Origin: Actinomycetes bacterium
Lineage (GTDB): Bacteria > Actinomycetota > Acidimicrobiia > Acidimicrobiales > RAAP-2
Assembly: GCA_021805305.1 (NCBI GenBank)
Contig: JAJZFO010000262.1
Span: forward strand, 1 to 6,168
Direction: 5' to 3'
DNA length: 6,168 nucleotides
Shown here: positions 1 through 6,168 of the stretch, in pieces
Layout of the letters: the number at the start of each line of letters is the position of its first letter
Numbering within the stretch: the first letter of the stretch is position 1
The notes under the pieces: generated by a model
Databases searched by the model: none
The model's input: the letters and a program-made list of their open reading frames with translations, nothing else
What the model was told of the DNA's origin: nothing
Program-made: the position numbers and the translations under genes

Positions 1-1
1 G

Positions 2-3000
2 TTCGTGAAGGTCCTCGAACAGAACCGGGGCTTCGCCGCCGCGTGCAACGAGGCGTCGTTGATGGTGGAGGGGTCGGCCTTCTTCTTGTTCTGTCACGAC
101 GACGTGCGTCTCGATGAGGACTGTGTCGGCCTGATGGTCGAGGCCGCCTTTCGCACGAACGCCGGCATCGTGTCGCCCAAGTTCGTGCACTATGACGATC
201 CCCTGGTCCTCTTGCACGTCGGTCAGACCAGCGACCGTTTCGGCGTGGTGCGCGAACGGGTCGAGGCGGGCGAGATCGACCACGGGCAACAGGACTTCGA
301 ACGCGACGTGTTCGTGGCCCCCGGCGGCGTCACGCTGGTGCGATGCGACCTCTTTCGCACGTTGCGCGGCTTCGACCCCCTGATCCCGCTCATCGGCGAG
401 GACCTGGACCTGTGCTGGCGCGCGCAGGTGGCGGGCGCGCGCATCGTGGTCACGCCCCAGGCGCGCGTGGCCCATCGTGAGACCATCGCCACCGGCGAGC
501 GCGCGATCGCCGCGCGCGGGACGAGTCACGCGTCGCGCCTGCTCCTGCTTCGTCGCCACCAGTTGCTCGTCGTGGCCACCGGGTGGCGCCTGTGGCGCAC
601 CCTGGTGACGCTGCTCACGTTGGCCGCGATGGACCTCTTGGAACTGGTCCTGGCGATGGTCGGGCGCGACAGTGATCGGGTGGGGGCCATCGCGGGATCG
701 TGGACCTGGCTGATCCGCAATCGACGCCGGGTGCGCGAGCGCCGGCGCGAACGACGCGGCTCGCGGATACTCACCGACGCGGAGCTGCTGCGACTCCAGG
801 AGGCGGGCGCCAGTCGCCTACAACGACTCTTCCTCGTCCTGGTGGGCGAGGGTCTCCAGGGCGCCCGGGGGATCCTGCCCGACGCCCTGGACGAGACCGA
901 GGGGCCCAGCGGCGAGACGCCCGACGGGGTGGGATTCGCCGCCGCCTTCGCGGAGGACGAAGCCTTCGACGAGGGGATCGTCTCGAGCACCGAGCGGCTA
1001 CGCCCCTCGAGGTTCTTGACGACGTTCCGCTCCCAGGCGCTGGTGATCGTCGTCGTCGCCCTCTTATGGGTGCTGGGCGCGCGCAATCTCATCACGATGC
1101 ACCTGCCGCTGGTGGGACGTCTCGCCCCGCTGGACTCGTGGTGGTCGACGTGGCACCACTTCTTCTCGTCGTGGTCGCCCAACGGGGTGGGCACCGGAGC
1201 GCCGGCCATGCCGGGATACGGCATCTTGGGCTTCGCGGGCACCTTCGTCCTGGGACGCATGGGGATCCTGCCGCGGTTGGCGTTGATCGCGGCGGTGCCC
1301 GTCGGGGCGATCGGCGTGGCGCGGCTGTTGAAGGGACGCGTCTCGAATCGCGCGCGTATCGTCGCCGCGGTGGCCTACCTGGCGTTTCCGACGGGGCTCA
1401 ACATGATCGGACAGGGCCGCGTGGACGTGCTCGTGGTCGTGGCGGGGCTGCCCTTCATCCTGCGGCGGCTCTTCGACCTGCTCGACGTCCCGGGATTCCG
1501 CTCGACGCCCTTCTCGGAGCCCGTGCCCTTCGGGCACCGGGGGTGGCGTACCAGTGAAGCGGGTCAGCGGATGAGCGCCATCATGGTGATCTCGCTGGTG
1601 ACGGCCATGGCCCCGGCGACGCTGATCGCGGTGGCGCTCATCATCGCGGGCGTCTCGCTCTCGCGCTGGCTCGAACCCGACGAGCGCCCGCGCGCCATAC
1701 CCTGGCGGTTGTTCGGCTCGATCGTGTTCAACGTGGCGATCTTCCTCCTACCCATGACCGTCGACACCGCGATCGCCGGACGTCGGGCGTGGGGTCTCTT
1801 CGGCGGCGTGCGCGCACCGTGGTCGGCGCCGTCGTTCTCTTACTTGGTGCGCGGGGTCGATGGGGGACTGGGCAACAACTGGTGGGCCTGGCTCTGGCCG
1901 GTGCTGGCCCTGGTGGCACTGATCCTGACGCGTCACCGTCGCCGGGCGATCGCCGCGAAGTTGGCGCTCATCGCGGTCGTGACGCTGCTCGTGATCACCT
2001 TGAGCGATCACCACTGGCTCGGGTCCTTCGCCCCCGACCTCGACGTGTTGCTCGTGCTCTACGCGGTGGCGGTCGCGACGCTGGTGGGTCTGGGCGTCGC
2101 CGCGCTGGAGAACGACGTACGCTCGGCGAAGTTCGGATGGCGCCAAGTGGGCGCGGCCATGAGTGCCGTGGCGATGGGCGTGGCGCCCCTCGCGTGGCTG
2201 GGCACGCTGGGCAGCGGGCGCTTCGAGTTGCCGACCACCTCGGTCGCCGAATCCTTGTCCACCCTCGCCCCGCCGACCGCGACGCAGTACCGCGTGCTGT
2301 GGTTGGGCGACCCGTCGATCCTGCCGGTGGCGGGCTGGACGGTGGCGCCAGGCCTGGCCGCGGCGACCTCCACCAACGGCTTGCCCGGCGGCAACACGCT
2401 GTTCACCTCGCCGAGTTCGGGGACCACCGACCAGATCATCGCCGCGGTGAATCTCGCGCTCGAGGGGCGCACCGTCAACCTGGGGCAGCTGCTCTCGCCC
2501 GCGGGGATCTCCGCCATCGTCGTGATGGACGCCTCGGCCCCGCAACTGGTGGGGGTGCAGTCCTCACCGGTGCGCTCGGTCCCCGCGCTGTTGACCTCCT
2601 CACTCAGCGCCCAGACCGACCTCGCGCTGGAACTCTCCACGTCGTCGGTGCAGGTCTTCGCCAACGCCCAGTTCTCGGGGATCGTGCGTTCGCGCCCCAC
2701 CAAGTCCGCTCCCTGGACCTCGGTGCTCTCACCCGTCACCAATTCGGGCACGCTCGCGGGCGGCTCCCAGGTCGAGGTGGGCCTGGCCCCGGCGAGCGCC
2801 TTCTCCTTGAACGTTCGCGGCCACGCGCTCAGGCGCGGATCGCTCGACGGCTGGGCCGGTGCGTACGACATCCCCGCGTCCACGACGCCCGTCGTGGGGA
2901 CGCTGAGTCTGAACCGCTTCCCCTTCAATGGTCTGGTGGCGCTGTTCACGTTGTCGATGTGGTCGATCGTCTGGCTCGGATTCGGCTGGGTGCACCGACT

Positions 3001-3088
3001 CGAGTGGCTCTTCACGGGCCGCCCGCGTCGCGCCCGCCACACCCGTGGGCCACGTCGCTCTCGCGAAGGGGACGACGGCGATGCGTAG
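2..3088 (+). CDS. Family 2 glycosyltransferase fused to a polytopic membrane region and an extracytoplasmic domain (5' partial)
   Basis: Probably transfers a sugar from an activated donor in making or exporting a cell-envelope glycan; donor and acceptor cannot be told. The reading frame is open to the left edge (codon TTC at 2-4), so the true start and roughly the first 50-70 residues of the GT-A fold are missing. Residues are numbered from the GTG at 5. The GT2 domain spans about 1-165: NRGFAAACNEA (7-17), HDD at the DXD position (31-33), a GG-x-V turn (107-109), and GEDLDLCWR (131-139) with the ED usual for the catalytic base. A first hydrophobic segment (about 197-220) is followed by a charged linker with an Arg-rich run (239-251) and an acidic stretch (294-330). 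About 11 further hydrophobic segments follow between 344 and 735. An extracytoplasmic region (about 740-970) precedes a last helix (975-993) and a basic tail. The next gene overlaps the stop, implying an operon. The GT2 call is firm; the exact family is inferred from architecture and neighbour. Confidence 0.92.
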   Translation, partial: FVKVLEQNRGFAAACNEASLMVEGSAFFLFCHDDVRLDEDCVGLMVEAAFRTNAGIVSPKFVHYDDPLVLLHVGQTSDRFGVVRERVEAGEIDHGQQDFERDVFVAPGGVTLVRCDLFRTLRGFDPLIPLIGEDLDLCWRAQVAGARIVVTPQARVAHRETIATGERAIAARGTSHASRLLLLRRHQLLVVATGWRLWRTLVTLLTLAAMDLLELVLAMVGRDSDRVGAIAGSWTWLIRNRRRVRERRRERRGSRILTDAELLRLQEAGASRLQRLFLVLVGEGLQGARGILPDALDETEGPSGETPDGVGFAAAFAEDEAFDEGIVSSTERLRPSRFLTTFRSQALVIVVVALLWVLGARNLITMHLPLVGRLAPLDSWWSTWHHFFSSWSPNGVGTGAPAMPGYGILGFAGTFVLGRMGILPRLALIAAVPVGAIGVARLLKGRVSNRARIVAAVAYLAFPTGLNMIGQGRVDVLVVVAGLPFILRRLFDLLDVPGFRSTPFSEPVPFGHRGWRTSEAGQRMSAIMVISLVTAMAPATLIAVALIIAGVSLSRWLEPDERPRAIPWRLFGSIVFNVAIFLLPMTVDTAIAGRRAWGLFGGVRAPWSAPSFSYLVRGVDGGLGNNWWAWLWPVLALVALILTRHRRRAIAAKLALIAVVTLLVITLSDHHWLGSFAPDLDVLLVLYAVAVATLVGLGVAALENDVRSAKFGWRQVGAAMSAVAMGVAPLAWLGTLGSGRFELPTTSVAESLSTLAPPTATQYRVLWLGDPSILPVAGWTVAPGLAAATSTNGLPGGNTLFTSPSSGTTDQIIAAVNLALEGRTVNLGQLLSPAGISAIVVMDASAPQLVGVQSSPVRSVPALLTSSLSAQTDLALELSTSSVQVFANAQFSGIVRSRPTKSAPWTSVLSPVTNSGTLAGGSQVEVGLAPASAFSLNVRGHALRRGSLDGWAGAYDIPASTTPVVGTLSLNRFPFNGLVALFTLSMWSIVWLGFGWVHRLEWLFTGRPRRARHTRGPRRSREGDDGDA
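3067..3072 (+). promoter_or_regulatory. Ribosome binding site of the DUF5719-like gene
   Basis: AGGGGA lies inside the last codons of the glycosyltransferase gene, 8 bases before the ATG at 3081. It is a good match to the anti-Shine-Dalgarno sequence at normal spacing. It decides the start: longer in-frame versions beginning as far back as 2928 would bury the hydrophobic N-terminus about 50 residues inside the protein. Confidence 0.75.
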
Positions 3089-4433
3089 GTCCGGACTGGC
3101 GCTGTTGGCCGTGGTGGTCATCATCCTGGCGGTCGTCGGGGTGCTGAACGAACGCGGGGTGGTCACCAATCCGACCGTCGCCGGCATCGGGGCGGCGTCG
3201 CCGACGGCGCAGTCGAGCGCCCTCTACTGCACCGGATTGACCGACGCGCGCGGGGGCCTGCGCGGCGCCGTCACCTTCATCAACACGACCGGGGCCACTC
3301 GTCACGTGGTGGTGCACGCCTTCGCCACCGGCGCGACGTCGGCGGTGGCCACGGCCTTCGTCCTCGGGCCCTACGCGCGTCAGTCGGTGGCCCCCACCAA
3401 TCTGCTGGTCGGTCGGACCTACGCCCTCGCCGCCCAGGTCGACGGCGGGGGGGTGAGCGCGGTGCAGGTCACCGCGCGCGACGGCACCCAGTCGCCCTGC
3501 CTCAGCCAGGGCGTGACGAATTGGTACGCCTCGGGCTTCGACTCGACCGTGGGCTCCTCGGCGGTGCTGAGCGTGTACAACCCCACCGCCACCGCCGCGG
3601 TGTTCAACGTCACCGCCTTCACCCCCGGCGGATTCTCGTCGCCCGCGCCCCTGCAGGGGGTCAGCGTGGGGGCCCACGCGGTGTTGACCCTCAATCTGGG
3701 TGAGCAGATCGTGGCCACCCAGAACTTCGGTGTGCAGGTGTCGGTACTGCGTGGCTCGTTGGTCGTGGTCGGCGACCAGGTCTCCAAGAACGTCGCGTCC
3801 TTCAACTACGGCACCACGGTGCTGGCGTCGACGGGCACCTTGCCTCTCGTGACGACCGCTGATCACGCCGTCGCCCAGGTGCGCATCGCCAACCCGGGAC
3901 CGGCCCCCGCGACGGTCACGGTCACGGTCAAGCTCGCCAAGTTCAAGGTGGCCCCGCAATCGGCCGAGCTGCGGCCCTATCAGAGCGCGATGATCGTGAT
4001 CACGCCCAACACCGCGATACCGGCCGCGGGCGAGGCGTCGCTCACCCTGACCTCGACCCAGCCGGTGGACGTGACGCTGGTCACGGGGACCGACAACGGC
4101 CTGAGCGCGAGCCCGCTGGGTTCGCCGGTCGCGCGCGCGGTGCTGGCCGACGTCACCGGCGGGGGCTTCGACCGGGCCATGGTGACCAACGTCGCGCACG
4201 CGACCTCGCAGGTGAGTTGGACGTTGCGCCACCAGGGCACGTTGACCTCCTCGGGCACGACGACGTTGAGCCCGGGGTACTCGGCGTCGCTGGGGGTGCT
4301 GGTCGGGGGGCGCGCCAAACTGCGCGGCTCGACCCTGGTGCTGACCAGTGCGAGCGACTCGATGGTGGTGATCGCCACCCTCTCGACGTCGCCCGCCGGG
4401 GTGACGCTGACGTCGGCGTTAGACGGCGGGTAG
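3081..4433 (+). CDS. DUF5719-like membrane-anchored extracytoplasmic protein
   Basis: The molecular function is unknown; the protein is probably a cell-envelope partner of the upstream glycosyltransferase. It is 450 residues long. It begins MRRSG, followed by a hydrophobic helix (about 6-22) with no clear AXA cleavage site, so an uncleaved signal anchor is more likely than a released signal peptide. The rest is rich in Val, Thr, Ala, Ser and Gly, as in beta-sandwich domains. Four related units can be seen at about 60-133, 157-235, 258-336 and 364-437, each opening with an alternating strand and, in the first three, an Asn (FINTTGA, VYNPTAT, IANPGPA). Only two cysteines occur (C50 and C140), bracketing the first unit and suitable for a disulfide outside the membrane. 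The WYASG motif at 148-152 and the NP-containing strands resemble the actinobacterial DUF5719 family, recalled rather than searched. The ATG overlaps the previous gene by 8 bases (ATGCGTAG) and has a strong ribosome binding site, so translation is probably coupled. The 3' end overlaps ftsH by 15 bases. Confidence 0.88.
   Translation: MRRSGLALLAVVVIILAVVGVLNERGVVTNPTVAGIGAASPTAQSSALYCTGLTDARGGLRGAVTFINTTGATRHVVVHAFATGATSAVATAFVLGPYARQSVAPTNLLVGRTYALAAQVDGGGVSAVQVTARDGTQSPCLSQGVTNWYASGFDSTVGSSAVLSVYNPTATAAVFNVTAFTPGGFSSPAPLQGVSVGAHAVLTLNLGEQIVATQNFGVQVSVLRGSLVVVGDQVSKNVASFNYGTTVLASTGTLPLVTTADHAVAQVRIANPGPAPATVTVTVKLAKFKVAPQSAELRPYQSAMIVITPNTAIPAAGEASLTLTSTQPVDVTLVTGTDNGLSASPLGSPVARAVLADVTGGGFDRAMVTNVAHATSQVSWTLRHQGTLTSSGTTTLSPGYSASLGVLVGGRAKLRGSTLVLTSASDSMVVIATLSTSPAGVTLTSALDGG
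3912..3929 (+). repeat. Three tandem copies of ACGGTC
   Basis: Three perfect 6-base units encode alternating Thr-Val in a beta strand of the third repeat unit of the DUF5719-like protein (residues 278-283). Such a short in-frame array probably reflects the strand's alternating residues or minor slippage. No regulatory role is suggested. Confidence 0.6.
4419..4433. other. Convergent 15-base overlap of two coding regions
   Basis: The plus-strand gene ends with TAG at 4431-4433 and ftsH on the minus strand ends with TAA at 4421-4419, so their last five codons are antisense to each other. The ftsH TAA reads as the leucine codon TTA in the plus-strand gene (residue 447). The plus-strand TAG falls within the CTA leucine codon and the next base on the ftsH strand. 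There is no intergenic DNA for a dedicated terminator, so any transcription end must lie inside a coding region. Confidence 0.95.
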
Positions 4434-6167
4434 CGTCGGCGGTTGCCAGGTCGGCGCGGCCGCGCCCACCGGCGTCGGGGCGGGCGCGTGGTTGCCGTTC
4501 GTCGAACCCTCGACGGTGTCGGTGCTGCCCTGGGACTGGCCCAGGCCGAGGGCACTGACCGTGCGGGTGCCCACGGGGTGCACGGGCTCGCCGTGGGCCT
4601 CGTCGATGAGTCGCGCCGCGGTGTCGCCGTCGACGGTCTCGTGCTCGAGCAGGGCTCGCGTCAGCGCCTCGAGGCCGCGCCGGTGCAGCGTGAGCACCTC
4701 GATGGCGCGTGACTCCTGCTCGCGCAGGATGCGCTCGACCTCGTCGTCGATGATCTGAGAGGTGTGGTCGGAGTAGTCGCGCGTGTGCATGAGGTCCTCG
4801 CCCAGGAAGACTTGGTTGTTCGACCCCCAGGCCATGGGCCCGATCTCCTTGGACATGCCCCACTCGCGCACCATGCGGCGCGCGAGCTCGGTGTTGCGCT
4901 GCAGGTCGTCGGCCGCGCCGGTGGAGAGGTCGCCGTAGACCAGGAGTTCGGCGACGCGACCACCCATGCGCATGCACAAGGAGTCCTCGAGGTGCTGGCG
5001 CGACATGATGTAGCGGTCCTCCTCGGGCAAGGTCATCGTCACGCCCAGCGCCATGCCGCGCGGGATGATGGTGATCTTGTGCAACGGGTCGGTCTTGTCC
5101 AAGACGTAGGCCAGCAGGGCGTGTCCCGATTCGTGGTAGGCGATACGCTCGCGCTCCTCGTCGCGCAGGACCATCGAGTCACGCTGCTGACCCATCATGA
5201 CGCGGTCGCGCGCCGTCTCGAAGTCCTCCATCGAGATCGTGGCCGCGTGGCGGCGAACGGCGTGTAGGGCGGACTCGTTGACCAGGTTGGCCAGGTCCGC
5301 GCCGCTCATACCCGGCGTGCCGCGCGCGACCATCTCGAGGGAGACCGAGGGGTCCAGGGGTTTGTTCTTGGCGTGCACCTGCAGGATCGGCAGGCGCTCG
5401 TCGAGGTCGGGCAGGGGCACGACGATCTGACGGTCGAAGCGGCCCGGACGCAGCAGCGCCGGGTCCAAGACGTCGGGACGGTTGGTCGCGGCGATGACCA
5501 CGACCCCCTCGGTGGGGTCGAAGCCGTCCATCTCGTTGAGCATCTGGTTGAGAGTCTGCTCGCGTTCGTCGTGACCGCCGCCCAGTCCCGCGCCGCGCTT
5601 ACGACCAATGGAGTCGATCTCGTCGATGAAGACGATGGCGGGAGATTCCTTGCGCGCGGTGGAGAAGAGGTCGCGTACCCGGCTCGCGCCCACGCCCACG
5701 AACATCTCCATGAAGTCCGAACCCGAGACCGAGAAGAACGGAACGCCGGCCTCGCCGGCGACCGCACGGGCCAACATGGTCTTGCCGGTCCCCGGAGGCC
5801 CGACCAGCAGGATCCCCTTGGGAATCAGCGCCCCCATCGCGGTGTAGCGCGCGGGCGTCTTCAAGAACTCGACGACCTCGCTGATCTCCTGCTTGACGCC
5901 GAGGTAGCCCGCGACGTCGGCGAAGGTGGTCTTGGGCCGGTCCTGGTTGAACTGTTTGGCCTTGGAACGTCCCACCGACATCATGCCGTTCATCTGACCC
6001 TTGGCCTGACGCGACAGGAACACCATGAATCCGCCGAAGATCAGGATCCAGATGAGGTAGGGCAACAGCGACGAGGCGAGGCTGGAGGGATTGGCGAAGT
6101 TCACCGACACGTTGTCGCCGCGCAGGGTGGTCACCTCGTCGGCCAGCACCGGTACGGGTCCGTTGGT
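4419..6167 (-). CDS. ftsH: ATP-dependent zinc metalloprotease FtsH (N-terminus cut by window edge)
   Basis: Membrane-bound AAA+ protease that unfolds and degrades damaged or unassembled membrane proteins and some soluble regulators, working as a hexamer facing the cytoplasm. The frame is open to the right edge, so the GTG at 6149 is internal. The first membrane helix and most of the extracytoplasmic domain, about 80-100 residues by comparison with the usual 610-680, are missing. Residues are numbered from that GTG. The second membrane helix is at about 28-45, Walker A GPPGTGKT at 117-124, pore loop FVG at 150-152, Walker B IVFIDE at 172-177, sensor N223, and arginine fingers R234 and R237 in RPGRFDR. 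The zinc site is HESGH (339-343) with the third ligand D415 in STGAADDL. All catalytic residues are present. The position usually reading DEAKEEL after FADVAG is here YLGVKQEI, as I recall for actinobacterial variants. The last 55 residues (about 521-576) form a Pro/Ala/Thr-rich, probably disordered tail. It converges on the envelope pair and overlaps it by 15 bases. Its promoter is outside the window. Confidence 0.98.
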   Translation of the reverse strand, partial: TNGPVPVLADEVTTLRGDNVSVNFANPSSLASSLLPYLIWILIFGGFMVFLSRQAKGQMNGMMSVGRSKAKQFNQDRPKTTFADVAGYLGVKQEISEVVEFLKTPARYTAMGALIPKGILLVGPPGTGKTMLARAVAGEAGVPFFSVSGSDFMEMFVGVGASRVRDLFSTARKESPAIVFIDEIDSIGRKRGAGLGGGHDEREQTLNQMLNEMDGFDPTEGVVVIAATNRPDVLDPALLRPGRFDRQIVVPLPDLDERLPILQVHAKNKPLDPSVSLEMVARGTPGMSGADLANLVNESALHAVRRHAATISMEDFETARDRVMMGQQRDSMVLRDEERERIAYHESGHALLAYVLDKTDPLHKITIIPRGMALGVTMTLPEEDRYIMSRQHLEDSLCMRMGGRVAELLVYGDLSTGAADDLQRNTELARRMVREWGMSKEIGPMAWGSNNQVFLGEDLMHTRDYSDHTSQIIDDEVERILREQESRAIEVLTLHRRGLEALTRALLEHETVDGDTAARLIDEAHGEPVHPVGTRTVSALGLGQSQGSTDTVEGSTNGNHAPAPTPVGAAAPTWQPPTLPAV

Positions 6168-6168
6168 C

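Noticed and set aside
526..1260. Long minus-strand open frame of 244 codons opposite the glycosyltransferase
   Set aside because: Its product is Arg/Ser/Pro-rich with no recognisable motif, as expected for an antisense frame in GC-rich coding DNA. The plus strand here has clear membrane helices and family motifs.
1748..3042. Two overlapping minus-strand open frames of 265 and 327 codons
   Set aside because: They lie wholly opposite the membrane and outer domains of the glycosyltransferase. Their compositions are low in hydrophobic residues and typical of shadow frames, and no family motif was seen.
2928..3080. In-frame upstream start for the DUF5719-like protein
   Set aside because: It would add 51 residues of shadow-frame sequence rich in Cys, Ser and Arg before the signal anchor. 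The ATG at 3081 has a good ribosome binding site.
1789..3147. Plus-strand open frame of 452 codons in another frame of the glycosyltransferase
   Set aside because: The product is dominated by Arg, Gly and Ala, has no domain pattern, and fully overlaps a well-supported gene.
3012..4232. Minus-strand open frame of 406 codons opposite the DUF5719-like gene
   Set aside because: It is extremely rich in Gly, Arg and His, with no motif. The plus-strand frame has a proper start, ribosome binding site, signal anchor and repeat units.
4411..4441. Direct repeat CGTCGGCG at 4411-4418 and 4434-4441 flanking the convergent overlap, as an insertion or recombination scar
   Set aside because: Eight bases of GC-rich sequence recur easily by chance, and both copies are explained by codons in the two genes.
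4461..4488. Seven-base GC inverted repeat (CGCGCCC / GGGCGCG) with a 14-base loop just past the end of the DUF5719-like gene, as a terminator
   Set aside because: The stem is short, the loop long, there is no run of T on either strand, and it lies in the coding sequence of the FtsH tail. Such matches are expected by chance at this GC content.
6147..6149. GTG as the true start of ftsH
   Set aside because: The frame continues open to the window edge, and a start here would omit the first membrane helix and the extracytoplasmic domain that FtsH normally has.

Overview
This window is GC-rich and almost wholly coding. It holds three genes, two of them cut by the window edges. The closest match in gene content is an actinobacterium. 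A very large membrane glycosyltransferase followed directly by a DUF5719-like secreted protein is a pair known from Actinomycetota. The FtsH variant, with GYLGVKQEI after the conserved FADVA and a long Pro/Ala/Thr tail, resembles those of high-GC actinobacteria, possibly Acidimicrobiia. The phylum is a fairly firm inference; the class is a guess from memory of family sequences.

Layout. Positions 2-3088 (+) carry the 3' part of a family-2 glycosyltransferase fused to a membrane region of about 12 helices and a large extracytoplasmic domain. Its first residues lie off the left edge. Positions 3081-4433 (+) carry a membrane-anchored extracytoplasmic protein of 450 residues with four related beta-rich repeats. 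Its start overlaps the end of the glycosyltransferase gene by 8 bases and has a good ribosome binding site, so the two are very likely co-transcribed and translationally coupled. Positions 4419-6167 (-) carry ftsH, the membrane AAA+ zinc protease, converging on the pair. Its N-terminus lies off the right edge. The last 15 bases of ftsH and of the DUF5719-like gene overlap tail to tail.

How they fit together. The first two genes look like one cell-envelope unit: a membrane enzyme using an activated sugar on the cytoplasmic side, plus an anchored outer partner. The sugar, acceptor and polymer cannot be read from the sequence. FtsH is a general membrane quality-control protease with no evident functional tie beyond adjacency. 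No stretch over 300 bases lacks a gene. I see no tRNA, rRNA, mobile element, CRISPR array or convincing terminator. The window looks like ordinary core chromosome. Its more interesting points are the architecture of the glycosyltransferase, the repeat structure of its partner, and the reciprocal stop/leucine codon constraint in the convergent overlap.
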